From a virus: DNA of 64,000 bases. Positions 6,532-13,981 of this stretch are shown one piece after another. The stretch covers positions 1 through 64,000 of IMG/VR virus record IMGVR_UViG_3300017767_005578, one strand, 5' to 3'. Within the stretch, counting starts at the first letter, position 1. Each line of letters opens with the position of its first letter. The notes beneath the pieces are model-generated. The model saw nothing but the letters and a program-made list of their open reading frames with translations, had not been told where the DNA came from and did not search any database. Both the position numbers and the translations under genes were made by a program.

Positions 6532-6596
6532 TTAACAAGTTGTAATTGCAAGCTCGTACCTCGCCAGTCGCACAAGCTCAATTACAAGTATGTTAG
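6532..6596 (-). other. structured intergenic element, copy B
   Basis: Second 65-bp copy of the element at 496-560. The stem is TTGTAATTG (6540-6548) with CAATTACAA (6579-6587) across a 30-nt loop, bounded by TTAACA and TGTTAG. Here the outer TAACA/TGTTA pair as well. Compared with copy A, two base pairs of the stem are changed on both sides so that pairing is kept. It sits 6 bases after the stop of the gene at 6603 and 37 bases before the ATG at 6494, leading into the basic-protein genes. Confidence 0.7.
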
Positions 6597-6602
6597 CAAA
6601 CA

Positions 6603-6782
6603 TTACTTACTTGCTTCATATCTTTCATTCCAACAAGGGAAACACAACCCATCATTTAAGTCTTGTACTTTATTTCCACACTTACACGTAAGCAACGATT
6701 TGCTAACATTAGCTATACGTAATTGCTCTTCGTAAGCATCTATAATTCTTTGTGCTTCTAAATATTGTTCTTCTGTTATCAT
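6603..6782 (-). CDS. small zinc-ribbon-like protein (59 aa)
   Basis: The product starts MITEEQYLEAQRIIDAYEEQ, a helix, and ends with a Cys4 motif, TCKCGNKVQ then GLCFPCWNERY, expected to bind zinc. I start it at ATG 6782, after an A-rich leader (AAAAACTAAACTT). A longer frame from upstream would translate the repeat element at 6794-6826 and is unlikely. No family is named. It is framed by the short element upstream and copy B downstream. Confidence 0.6.
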   Translation of the reverse strand: MITEEQYLEAQRIIDAYEEQLRIANVSKSLLTCKCGNKVQDLNDGLCFPCWNERYEASK

Positions 6783-6793
6783 AAGTTTAGTTT

Positions 6794-6826
6794 TTAATAC
6801 GCAACTACGCATAGCCACGTCCGTTA
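6794..6826 (-). other. short repeat element, family member E
   Basis: A 33-bp intergenic segment beginning TTAATACGC and ending CGTTA, the same ends as the element at 1244-1318. Its internal part (GCAACTACGCATAGCC) resembles a repeat that I recall being frequent between genes in flavobacterial genomes. It lies 11 bases upstream of the ATG at 6782. The relation to copies A and B rests on the ends and the location only. Confidence 0.35.
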
Positions 6827-6888
6827 TCTAGATCTTAATGCTAAACAAGCGATTAAGAATTTTAATATTAAGAATCCTATAAAGTAAA

Positions 6889-7377
6889 TCATGATTCTTT
6901 GATTTGAATAATTCCTAAGTCACTTTCGTAATTAAATCTTTCGCATTCTGTTGGTATGTTGATTGGAGGTATATATCCTGCGTGTATTGTTATTACTTCT
7001 CCGTTGAATACGTATGCTATACCCTTACCTTTTTTGTAACAGTCAGGAGTGTTTTCTGGCATCACAGCGTATCCTTCATTAATAAAACCGATAGGGTTTT
7101 GTTTGAAGAAGTGAACCATTTCTTCTCTAAAGTTTGTTTGTTGTTTTCTTTGATGGCTTAAATTTCCTAGCCATGTTTTAATTATTTTCTTGATAGTCAT
7201 TTTTGCTGTTGTATAAGTTTTAGATCTTCTGACTAAAGGATTAATTTGTATTCCTTTGTCGTTTATTAACACACCTACGTTCATCATTTTGTCGATGTCT
7301 TTTTGTTGGTCCAGGTGTTCTTGTGAATTTTTTTTAATTGTGAGTCCTTGTTTGAACTCTTGAAATAAGTTTTCCAT
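6889..7377 (-). CDS. hypothetical protein (162 aa)
   Basis: A soluble protein starting MENLFQEFKQGLTIKKNSQE. The middle is basic (TYTTAKMTIKKIIKTW), the C-terminal half is a beta-rich domain with NTPDCYKKGKGIAYVFNGEV. I recognise no family. The stop at 6889 is followed by about 60 bases before the short element at 6794-6826. The gene is the third of a run with a small membrane protein (7383-7526) and a 52-residue protein (7519-7677). Confidence 0.6.
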   Translation of the reverse strand: MENLFQEFKQGLTIKKNSQEHLDQQKDIDKMMNVGVLINDKGIQINPLVRRSKTYTTAKMTIKKIIKTWLGNLSHQRKQQTNFREEMVHFFKQNPIGFINEGYAVMPENTPDCYKKGKGIAYVFNGEVITIHAGYIPPINIPTECERFNYESDLGIIQIKES

Positions 7378-7382
7378 GATAT

Positions 7383-7526
7383 TTATTTTAGGTATAATCG
7401 TTTGTATAATTTGTAGCTTGATATGTAACTAATTGTGCAAGCTCCGAGGAACATCCATATATTAAATAAGAATGGAGCAGAGATTGTTGATATTAGCCAT
7501 ATTGCTATTAGTATGTTGTTAACCAT
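7383..7526 (-). CDS. small membrane protein (47 aa)
   Basis: A 47-codon frame starting at ATG 7526. The product has two hydrophobic stretches (ILIAIWLISTISAPFLF and WMFLGACTISYI) and a short basic C-terminus (YKLYKRLYLK), so it should be an inner-membrane protein with two spans. Its ATG overlaps the end of the upstream gene by 8 bases. The function is unknown; small phage membrane proteins of this sort often affect superinfection or the host envelope, which here is only a guess. Confidence 0.55.
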   Translation of the reverse strand: MVNNILIAIWLISTISAPFLFNIWMFLGACTISYISSYKLYKRLYLK

Positions 7527-7677
7527 AAGCTTTCCAGTTTAGTACTCTTTTGACATCGTATCCTTCTATTTGAAGGAGGGTTTTAATGTCGTAATAAGAT
7601 TGTTGTTTTTTTGTTTTAATCACTTCCCATTTCATCTGGAAGGAACTGTCTATAAATTTAATAACAAAGGTTTTCAT
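7519..7677 (-). CDS. small hypothetical protein (52 aa)
   Basis: A 52-codon frame, ATG 7677 and TAA 7519. The product starts MKTFVIKFIDSSFQMKWEV, contains a basic stretch (IKTKKQQSYYDIK) and ends VLNWKAYG. This fits a small beta-alpha-beta fold. The start MKT-(F/Y/I) followed by a beta strand resembles neighbours such as 9725-10267 and 10264-10731. No family is recognised. Confidence 0.5.
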   Translation of the reverse strand: MKTFVIKFIDSSFQMKWEVIKTKKQQSYYDIKTLLQIEGYDVKRVLNWKAYG

Positions 7678-7691
7678 ATTGATTTTAAGCA

Positions 7692-8579
7692 TTATGTTAG
7701 TGGTATATTTTTAAAGATGTGTGCTATTACGTCAACTGTCCAACCGTTGCCTATCATTTTTTTTCTTTGATTGTCAGAAACACCTTTGGTATATCCTTCT
7801 GGTATTGTTTGTAACTTTTCTATTTCTGTTATGTTTAGCTTGTATATTTTAAAGTCTTTTACAAATCCGTAGTTACAAGCGGTATTTAAAGTGTTTATTT
7901 TTCCTTTAGAAACTCTACCTCTTCTAGTTTTAGATTTAGGAAAATCTAAGTTTACACCGTCTCCGTTTTCTGCTATTAAATATCCTTTTTTTGTAGCGTT
8001 TCTAACGTAAACACCTTTATCGTCTGTTTTTAATATTAAGTCTTTATCAACGTATTCTTTTCTATCAGAGTCAATTAAAACATCACTAAGTGTGATACCT
8101 TTGTCTAAGGGTTGTTCTATATTAGGTATGTTGGTCCAGTATAGCCTTTCTCTTTTTTGAGCAGACACTAGACTACTATTTATTAAAATACAGTCTACTC
8201 CTAATTCTTTTGTTATTATATGCTCCCATTCTTTTTTCATAAGCACATTTTCTAGAAGAAAGTATTTAGGTTTTGTTTCTTTTAATAATCTTAAAAATTC
8301 CCAAAACAATTTACTTTTACCATCGAATCCGCTTCCGTCACCTGATCTACTAAAACTTTGGCAAGGGCTACCACCAAAAAGTAAATCAATCTTTGGCAAA
8401 TCTTCTGCTTTTACATCAACTACATTACCAATTTGTTTAGTGTTAGGGTAGTTCTTCTGTGTTATTTGTATAGCGTATTTGTCAATCTCGCTTGCAAAGT
8501 AATTATCATAATTAATCCCTAGCTTGTTGAGTGCTATCTGTCCACAGCTCATTCCGTCAAATAAACTTAATACATTCAT
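7692..8579 (-). CDS. DNA (cytosine-5)-methyltransferase
   Basis: All main C5-methyltransferase motifs are present in order: FDGMSCG (residues 7-13, SAM binding), GGSPCQSFS (69-77, catalytic Cys73), ENV (110-112), QKRERLYW (motif VIII), a short target-recognition region, RRGRVSKGKINTL (motif IX region) and KMIGNGWTVDVI (motif X). The 295 residues are close to the usual size for small phage Dcm-like enzymes. It methylates cytosine in DNA; no matching restriction gene is nearby, so it is an orphan, most likely protecting phage DNA against host restriction. The start is an ATG at 8579. Confidence 0.93.
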   Translation of the reverse strand: MNVLSLFDGMSCGQIALNKLGINYDNYFASEIDKYAIQITQKNYPNTKQIGNVVDVKAEDLPKIDLLFGGSPCQSFSRSGDGSGFDGKSKLFWEFLRLLKETKPKYFLLENVLMKKEWEHIITKELGVDCILINSSLVSAQKRERLYWTNIPNIEQPLDKGITLSDVLIDSDRKEYVDKDLILKTDDKGVYVRNATKKGYLIAENGDGVNLDFPKSKTRRGRVSKGKINTLNTACNYGFVKDFKIYKLNITEIEKLQTIPEGYTKGVSDNQRKKMIGNGWTVDVIAHIFKNIPLT

Positions 8580-8638
8580 TTTTTAAAAATTTAATTATAC
8601 GTTTTTATTGTTTTCTATACCAGGAGTGTTGGTTGTAA

Positions 8639-9415
8639 TTAATCCCATTGTTCTGTTATCTTTATCTGTTCGATTTTAAAATACACTCTTGATATGTGTC
8701 TGTAGTCATTTAAAAAAACAGGAACTAATTTTTTCTTATTCCTTTCACCTATTTTTATAATTTCATCAACTATCTTTTTGCTTCTAAAATCTTCCAGTTT
8801 TTTAATTCCGTAATGTCTCCTGACAAAATCTAATCTTTTCCATCGTTTGTGTCCCATTTCTCCTAAAGTTATTATTAACCCTTTTTTAGCCATTTTTATA
8901 CATAAATCAAAGCAATCAAAAGCAGAGCCAAATGGATCTATATCTATTAAATCAAACTTTGCGTTTTCGTAGTATAATTTGCACACTAGCTTTTCAGCTT
9001 TTTCAGAATAGTATGTATTAAATCTTTCGTCTATATCGTTTGTGTAAAGTTCATCTACTTTACCTTCGTAATAAGATTTAGCACCAGAAAATAGGTCTAA
9101 AACTATTTTGGGTTTTATTTGTTCTAAAAACAAATCATTGTGTAAGTACTTATCTTCTCTATGAGGATCATTATAAGTAACACCATTTTTTTTAGATAGC
9201 CTTTTCATTTTAATAGAAACGCTTACCAGTTCTCTGTATAAAAACTTAGCAATGTCTTTGTTTTTAAAGCCTTTATCCTTAAGATTTAACGCCCATTCAA
9301 TTTCTTTTTCTGTCCATTTTCTTGGGTTGTTTTTAGTTAAGCCACTGTTTTTTGTTTCTTTACCCATATACTTTTTAGGTAAATAAAATTGCTCGTCTAG
9401 TTCAAATAGTTTCAT
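8639..9415 (-). CDS. SAM-dependent methyltransferase with DPFGS motif
   Basis: The N-terminal 80 residues hold a SANT/Myb-like or HTH segment (RKWTEKEIEWALNLKDKG ... NKDIAKFL). The catalytic part has VLDLFSGAKSYYEG (SAM motif I), then LYTNDIDERF (acidic motif II), and DLIDIDPFGSAFD (motif IV) near residue 160. DPFGS replaces the DPPY or NPPF of DNA amino-methyltransferases and resembles the DPFGSP of Trm1 tRNA guanine-N2 methyltransferases. It could therefore act on RNA or on DNA. The leader TTTAAAAACAAACAGTC before the ATG is shared with many genes in this arm. Confidence 0.7.
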   Translation of the reverse strand: MKLFELDEQFYLPKKYMGKETKNSGLTKNNPRKWTEKEIEWALNLKDKGFKNKDIAKFLYRELVSVSIKMKRLSKKNGVTYNDPHREDKYLHNDLFLEQIKPKIVLDLFSGAKSYYEGKVDELYTNDIDERFNTYYSEKAEKLVCKLYYENAKFDLIDIDPFGSAFDCFDLCIKMAKKGLIITLGEMGHKRWKRLDFVRRHYGIKKLEDFRSKKIVDEIIKIGERNKKKLVPVFLNDYRHISRVYFKIEQIKITEQWD

Positions 9416-9427
9416 GACTGTTTGTTT

Positions 9428-9694
9428 TTAAAGTTCTAATAATTCTGATTCCACTTCCTCCAGATTCCACTTTTCAATTAGCTTGTTTAATCGCTTTTCA
9501 AAAGAATTAAATGTTTTAGAAGTATGAACCATTTCACCATTAAATTCAATGCTAAATCCATTTGCCCATGAATGATTTTGCCTTTGAATTAATGTTGCCA
9601 TTCTAATATCATCATCCCCTGTAATTGCTTGAAAATTTTCATTAGATAATGTTATTACAAATCCCTTTTTTAATCTTGTTTTTAAATTTTCCAT
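9428..9694 (-). CDS. hypothetical protein (88 aa)
   Basis: Starts MENLKTRLKKGFVITLSNEN, followed by a beta-rich core (GDDDIRMATLIQRQNHSW ... FSIEFNGEMVHT) and an acidic helical end. I chose ATG 9694, preceded by the leader ATTAAAAAACAAACAATC; an upstream ATG at 9721 belongs to the recurring ATGTGTGACNTT motif and would add nine unlikely residues. No family is recognised. Confidence 0.55.
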   Translation of the reverse strand: MENLKTRLKKGFVITLSNENFQAITGDDDIRMATLIQRQNHSWANGFSIEFNGEMVHTSKTFNSFEKRLNKLIEKWNLEEVESELLEL

Positions 9695-9724
9695 GATTGT
9701 TTGTTTTTTAATGTCACACATTTA

Positions 9725-10267
9725 TTATATGGCTCTATAATATATAAAAGCTCTTATCCTATCACATATAGACTGTTCTAGTTCAGAAGCCAGGTCATAA
9801 AACTCATGACCTAAGTTACCTAAACAACCGTCTGAGAATAAGCTAAAATGATATTGAGGAGTTATGGTTTCGTATAGTCCTTCGTTAATCTTATTTGAAA
9901 TAATACACACATCTAACCTTTGTCTTATCTCCAATTGTTTTACGCTTTCAGTATCTATTGTTTTATACATTTCAAAACTAACTTTAACGTGGTTTTTTCC
10001 TTGTGTAAATTCAGCAAATGGAATCCTGTGTTTATTGTCATCTATCCAATCAAAGTCACACCCTTCAATCTCAGCTTCTGTTATTTTAGAATATATTTTA
10101 CTGATTGTTTCTCTTAGTATGTCTTCAAACTGGTTAAGAATAGTTTTATTGATCTTGTTAGCGTTTGCTTTTTCTTGTTCAATTTCTGAATGAGTTTTAG
10201 AAATTGTTGTGAAGATGTTGTCACTTGCAACATCCTGTTCTTTAAATTTTAAAATTATTGTTTTCAT
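9725..10267 (-). CDS. hypothetical protein (180 aa)
   Basis: Begins MKTIILKFKEQDVASDNIF, then a charged helical region rich in Asn, Lys and Ile (KINKTILNQFEDILRETISK), followed by a beta-rich domain (GCDFDWIDDNKHRIPF, RQRLDVCIISNKI). Its N-terminal layout resembles that of the upstream neighbour 10264-10731 (MKT, beta strand, helix of similar spacing), so the two may be diverged duplicates. The stop overlaps the repeated motif TAAATGTGTGAC. Function unknown. Confidence 0.6.
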   Translation of the reverse strand: MKTIILKFKEQDVASDNIFTTISKTHSEIEQEKANANKINKTILNQFEDILRETISKIYSKITEAEIEGCDFDWIDDNKHRIPFAEFTQGKNHVKVSFEMYKTIDTESVKQLEIRQRLDVCIISNKINEGLYETITPQYHFSLFSDGCLGNLGHEFYDLASELEQSICDRIRAFIYYRAI

Positions 10268-10731
10268 GATTGTTGTTTTTTAATTGTTTGAATTATATCT
10301 CGTTCCATTATTTTTAAAACATCATCTACTGTTTTAACTCTAGAGCCATGTAGTTCAAGATAATAGTCTCCAGTGTATGTTGTGTATTTACTGTCTTTAA
10401 AATCTCTGTTATTTTCAGGTATTATTTTAAGATTATAAACATTACCATTAATAACAGCTTCAGCTTTGCTACCCATACACTCGTTTGAGTATTTAATAAA
10501 CAGGCAAGGCTCTTTAAATCCGAATATATGTGCAACATTTAATTCTCTGTTTATGCTTTCCACAAAGTCACAAAGAATTTTATTGTAGATTTTTGTTGAC
10601 TTTTTGTTGATAGCTTCGGTTATATTAATTTGATTCTGTTCATCATTAGCTGTGTTGATAAAGCTATTTATTAATGAATTTTCTTCTGCGTGGACACTTT
10701 CCACTTCTACTGTAAAGTTGTAAGTTTTCAT
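10264..10731 (-). CDS. hypothetical protein (155 aa)
   Basis: Begins MKTYNFTVEVESVHAEENS, with a helical middle (IYNKILCDFVESINREL) and a beta-rich C-terminal half ending MERDIIQTIKKQQS. Layout parallels the downstream gene 9725-10267, which starts 4 bases before this gene ends, so the pair is probably co-translated and perhaps paralogous. No family is recognised. The leader contains three repeats of AATC before the ATG. Confidence 0.6.
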   Translation of the reverse strand: MKTYNFTVEVESVHAEENSLINSFINTANDEQNQINITEAINKKSTKIYNKILCDFVESINRELNVAHIFGFKEPCLFIKYSNECMGSKAEAVINGNVYNLKIIPENNRDFKDSKYTTYTGDYYLELHGSRVKTVDDVLKIMERDIIQTIKKQQS

Positions 10732-10750
10732 GATTGATTGATTTTAATTG

Positions 10751-11047
10751 TTATCTACTTTTTATGTTGTCAATTTTTGATGTACCAGAGTTGATCATAT
10801 CAAAAACTTTATTCCAGTTACTGTCATCAGCTTCCCATTCGATGTCATCTATATCAAATTCTATTTGAAAGTTTCTATAGGAATCTCTATGAGAGTTAAG
10901 TTTAAAATCACCGTCATCATTTTTCTTGAGGGTAATTTTATGTCTGTTATCACACATACAAGATATAAGGTTAATAACTACTTCTCTTGCATTTTCTTTT
11001 ACCTCCAGCTTCGGAGGGTTGTTTAGTAATTCTGTGTATTTGTCCAT
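10751..11047 (-). CDS. hypothetical protein (98 aa)
   Basis: An acidic protein starting MDKYTELLNNPPKLEVKENA and containing a likely beta-hairpin core (HKITLKKNDDGDFKLNSH) and an acidic stretch (DIDDIEWEADDSNW). It has no membrane or metal motif and I recognise no family. It is preceded by the leader CTTAAAAACAAACAATC and by the recurring TAAATGTGTGACC motif, which ends the next gene. Confidence 0.55.
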   Translation of the reverse strand: MDKYTELLNNPPKLEVKENAREVVINLISCMCDNRHKITLKKNDDGDFKLNSHRDSYRNFQIEFDIDDIEWEADDSNWNKVFDMINSGTSKIDNIKSR

Positions 11048-11073
11048 GATTGTTTGTTTTTAAGGTCACACAT

Positions 11074-11682
11074 TTAGTAATATTGTTCTCCATCTTCTGT
11101 AAATTCATACTCATTAGCTATAATACTCTCCTCTATAGCTTCTCTAGAAGTATAGTACTCGTATCCTTGTTCTAGTGAATCGTATATCTTGTTACATATA
11201 TCTTCGTAGTGTTCTCTTATTTCATATAAGATGTCTTCGCAGATGTCTTCTATATTGGAATAGTTTTTATATTGCCAATCGTTAGTAAATTCAGTTTCTA
11301 AGTTATCTGAATAACTTTTTGAATGGTAGTAATGTCCACTTTGTTTGAAGCTACCGTATATGTTTATATCACCGTTTTTAATTAGCTTGATAACTCTGGA
11401 CCAATTTTTTTGATATTGCTGGTTGTTATATCCTGGAGTTATGAAGTTTAGTATATCTTCGTTTGGTGATCCTTCAAACATAGCACCGTCACCTTGTGAC
11501 CAGAATCCTCTGAAATATATTTTATCAATATCGAATCCTGTTTCATCTTCCTTGTACATTTCGTATACGTGTTCCCACCAATCATAATGTGTATTAATGT
11601 CGTGAAATTTTTCAATTACTTTTTCTTGTGCTTCTTCACTAAGTTCCTTGAACTTGTAAATTTCAATTGTTTCTTTTCTCAT
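11074..11682 (-). CDS. conserved phage protein (SQGDGA type)
   Basis: A 202-residue acidic, Tyr-rich protein. It starts with EIYKFKELSEEAQEKVIEKF, then WWEHVYEMYKEDETGFDID and FRGFWSQGDGAMFEGS. This combination (ELSEEAQEK, WW, FxGFxSQGDGA) is common in an uncharacterised family seen in many phages and some bacteria. No biochemical role is known to me. A hairpin leader (11715-11751) sits just upstream of the ATG, almost identical to that before 11760-12731. Confidence 0.7.
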   Translation of the reverse strand: MRKETIEIYKFKELSEEAQEKVIEKFHDINTHYDWWEHVYEMYKEDETGFDIDKIYFRGFWSQGDGAMFEGSPNEDILNFITPGYNNQQYQKNWSRVIKLIKNGDINIYGSFKQSGHYYHSKSYSDNLETEFTNDWQYKNYSNIEDICEDILYEIREHYEDICNKIYDSLEQGYEYYTSREAIEESIIANEYEFTEDGEQYY

Positions 11683-11714
11683 GATATTTATATTTTATCC
11701 TCATTAGATTAAGT

Positions 11715-11751
11715 GTGTAACCTTGAGCGAGGATATTACTCAAGGTCACAC
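11715..11751 (-). promoter_or_regulatory. hairpin leader, copy 1
   Basis: GTGTAACCTTGAG (11715-11727) and CTCAAGGTCACAC (11739-11751) form a stem of 12 of 13 pairs with an 11-nt loop. It lies between the stop of 11760-12731 and the ATG at 11682. A second copy with changed stem bases is at 12764-12800, in the same position relative to its gene. It may be an attenuator, an RNA processing site or an operator. Confidence 0.55.
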
Positions 11752-11759
11752 ATTTATTA

Positions 11760-12731
11760 TTAAGCCCAACCCAACTTAGTAGCTAGATTAAGCATTTCAC
11801 TGTATTCTATCTTATGGCATCCTACTACCATATCTCCTGAACTATGTATAAGGTCAACACTATATACACCTATCTCAAAAGTTACACCGTTACGCTTCCA
11901 TTGTTGTCCCGTTTCAACAACGTGTTGAACTAGCTTCCAAAGTTTCTTAGCGTTATCCATAGGTACTTCTGCTCTCCTACTGGTTTCAATGGTTTCACTG
12001 TCTTTTACTCTTAACAAGTACCCTGCTACGTATGGACAGTAGCTTGTTTCGTGGTTTCTCCACTTCTCAATACCTTCTTTTGCTTCAGCTAATTCCCTAG
12101 CTTTTTTACGCTTTTCAGCTTCTATAGCTTTACGCTTATTTTCTTTTATCTTTTTTATAGCATCTTCAGATAAAAGTATTTCTAAGGGATTGTCAGAATA
12201 TATTAATTCTTTTTCTGACTTTTTGAGTTTAGATTTTAGCTTGAATATATTGGTTAAGTTAACAGCGTGTTCTATATGAGAATTTATTTCTCTAGTATAG
12301 TCATATTTTCTAGCTCTTAACTGTTTTTTAGCTAGTTCTTCAACGCTTTTAATGTGTTCACGTACATTGTTAACAAATGTTTCTTTTTCTTTAGAATAAT
12401 CATTGTCTCTATGCGTGTAGCCGTAGGGCATTTTATTAACATTTATACGTGTATAGTGACTAGGAATAGCATAACTAACGGCATTCTGTTGTTTTGCTGT
12501 TGTGTTACTATAAGAGTGATCATACCAAAGGACCAAAGTTCCGTAATCTTTGTTTTTGTGTTCTTCTGGTGTTACTATTCTAGCAATTTCAAAGTGACTA
12601 CCGTATGAGTAGATACTTTTATTGTTAAAATAGAAGCTGTTTCCGCTGTTTCTAGCGTGTTCTTGTGATTGATGCGCCCAAAGGTGAGCGATTTCATCTT
12701 TGCTTGAAAATACTTGTTTTATTCGTGCCAT
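11760..12731 (-). CDS. conserved phage protein (WAHQ type)
   Basis: A 323-residue protein with IAHLWAHQSQEHARNSG at the N-terminus followed by SIYSYGSHFEIARI, a pattern I associate with an uncharacterised phage family (WAHQ ... SYGxHFxIA). A long charged coiled-coil region follows (about residues 150-215, ENKRKAIEAEKRKKAREL), then a C-terminal domain with HETSYCPYVAGYLLRV and VPMDNAKKLWKLV. Function unknown. The hairpin leader at 12764-12800 precedes its ATG. Confidence 0.65.
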   Translation of the reverse strand: MARIKQVFSSKDEIAHLWAHQSQEHARNSGNSFYFNNKSIYSYGSHFEIARIVTPEEHKNKDYGTLVLWYDHSYSNTTAKQQNAVSYAIPSHYTRINVNKMPYGYTHRDNDYSKEKETFVNNVREHIKSVEELAKKQLRARKYDYTREINSHIEHAVNLTNIFKLKSKLKKSEKELIYSDNPLEILLSEDAIKKIKENKRKAIEAEKRKKARELAEAKEGIEKWRNHETSYCPYVAGYLLRVKDSETIETSRRAEVPMDNAKKLWKLVQHVVETGQQWKRNGVTFEIGVYSVDLIHSSGDMVVGCHKIEYSEMLNLATKLGWA

Positions 12732-12763
12732 AACTTTTATATTTTATCCTCTTAATTTTTTGT

Positions 12764-12800
12764 GTGTAACCTTAAGTGAGGATGTTACTCAAGGTTGCAC
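12764..12800 (-). promoter_or_regulatory. hairpin leader, copy 2
   Basis: GTGTAACCTTAAG (12764-12776) and CTCAAGGTTGCAC (12788-12800) can pair at 11 of 13 positions, with an 11-nt loop as in the copy at 11715-11751. It lies between the stop of 12809-13174 and the ATG at 12731. Downstream, both copies share AGGATAAAATATAAA before the start codon. Confidence 0.5.
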
Positions 12801-12808
12801 ATTTATTA

Positions 12809-13174
12809 TTAGTAAATTGTTTTAAGATAGTTTCTTAGTTCTCTCATTTCCCATGTAGCATCTTGACCAGCACAATAAGATATTCTAGCATTGCTTTTAT
12901 TATACTTAGATAAGAAGAATCTACCCAAAGCCCAATGCTGAGGAGATCTAAACAGTAAACACCGTTCTATTATTTCTTTTGTTCTATGTATACCACCTAT
13001 TTGCTGTGTTAACATATCACAAAGCTGTCTTTTAAATTCGTCTGTTAATTGAACTTTGGACCATCCTGTTGTCTTTAGATACATCCTACCGTTTAATAAT
13101 TCTTGTGCAGATGTTTGTGAACCTGCTACTTTCCATGCTTTTTCTAAACTGTCAATTTTTGTAATTCGTCCCAT
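12809..13174 (-). CDS. hypothetical protein (121 aa)
   Basis: A basic protein starting MGRITKIDSLEKAWKVAGSQ. It contains SAQELLNGRMYLKTTG and SPQHWALGRFFLSKYNKS, mostly helical with a conserved-looking Trp/Arg pattern that recalls small phage proteins of unknown function. I cannot name a family. The ATG at 13174 follows a 60-base A/T-rich spacer. Confidence 0.55.
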   Translation of the reverse strand: MGRITKIDSLEKAWKVAGSQTSAQELLNGRMYLKTTGWSKVQLTDEFKRQLCDMLTQQIGGIHRTKEIIERCLLFRSPQHWALGRFFLSKYNKSNARISYCAGQDATWEMRELRNYLKTIY

Positions 13175-13236
13175 TGTAATAGAGTTTTATATTATTGGCT
13201 CACTTTATAGGCTGAGCTAATTACCTTTTTACTAAG

Positions 13237-13449
13237 TTAGTGATTTTCTTTTGTACTGACAATCTTAAATTCACTAAAGTTTGTTTTTATTATTAAATCT
13301 GTTCTTTTTTCTTCTATCCATTTTTGAAACCATGATTGTAGAAATTTAGGTGCAGGTTGCATGTCGCTACCTTGTTCAATATAGAATGTATCGTTTACTT
13401 TGTAAATCGGATTGTTTCTAAGATCTTTGTATACTTCAAAATTTTTCAT
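13237..13449 (-). CDS. hypothetical protein (70 aa)
   Basis: A 70-residue protein starting MKNFEVYKDLRNNPIYKVND and containing FLQSWFQKWIEEKRTDLI. A short beta-rich N-terminus is followed by an amphipathic Trp-rich helix. No family is recognised. It is separated by only 7 bases from the upstream gene at 13457, so the two are probably co-translated. Confidence 0.5.
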   Translation of the reverse strand: MKNFEVYKDLRNNPIYKVNDTFYIEQGSDMQPAPKFLQSWFQKWIEEKRTDLIIKTNFSEFKIVSTKENH

Positions 13450-13456
13450 AATTGAT

Positions 13457-13690
13457 TTAGTTTATTTCTATTATTTCTAATATGTTGTGATCTGTTTCGT
13501 GGTCATATTCCATTGGGTGAATCTCACTTTCAAAAAATTCATCTTCGTTTGGTGTTCCTAGTTCGCCCATTGTAATTTCGTCACCTGTTTTTACTTTTTT
13601 TGCTTCTGGGTATTTTTTTTCGTCAACATCTACAGAAAAGAATGTTTTGTAGTTTGTTGCGTCCCTGTATCTAAATTCTATTGTTTTCAT
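13457..13690 (-). CDS. acidic hypothetical protein (77 aa)
   Basis: Starts MKTIEFRYRDATNYKTFFSV, then a Lys/Glu-rich turn and an acidic C-terminus (HETDHNILEIIEIN). I chose ATG 13690, which follows the A-rich leader CTTAAATTTGAAAAC; the upstream ATG at 13714 is part of the recurring ATGTGTAACCTT motif. No family recognised; the fold looks all-beta. Confidence 0.5.
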   Translation of the reverse strand: MKTIEFRYRDATNYKTFFSVDVDEKKYPEAKKVKTGDEITMGELGTPNEDEFFESEIHPMEYDHETDHNILEIIEIN

Positions 13691-13706
13691 GTTTTCAAAT
13701 TTAAGG

Positions 13707-13970
13707 TTACACATTTACTCTAATTACCATATTAAGAGGTATGTCATATCCATCAGGATCAATAACGGGCTCAGATTCCTTGTATCCTTCTTCATCAGGC
13801 TCTGAGTCTTCGTCTATTACATATTCAATTTCTAGCCATTCACTAATTATTGGGTTATCGCTTCCGTAGCTATCTTTTACTCTTGCCATTGTTCCGCAAT
13901 CGCTTAATTGAATTTCGTATCCTCCCCAATTCGACACTGTGTAGTGTCCATGTGTTATAAAGTCTTCCAT
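13707..13970 (-). CDS. acidic hypothetical protein (87 aa)
   Basis: Starts MEDFITHGHYTVSNWGGYEI and is strongly acidic (DEDSEPDEEGYKESEP). A beta-rich fold is likely. No family is recognised. The leader CTAAAAACAAACAAA before the ATG is the standard leader of this arm. Its stop is inside the repeated GTGTAACCTT motif that precedes the downstream gene. Confidence 0.5.
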   Translation of the reverse strand: MEDFITHGHYTVSNWGGYEIQLSDCGTMARVKDSYGSDNPIISEWLEIEYVIDEDSEPDEEGYKESEPVIDPDGYDIPLNMVIRVNV

Positions 13971-13981
13971 TTTGTTTGTTT

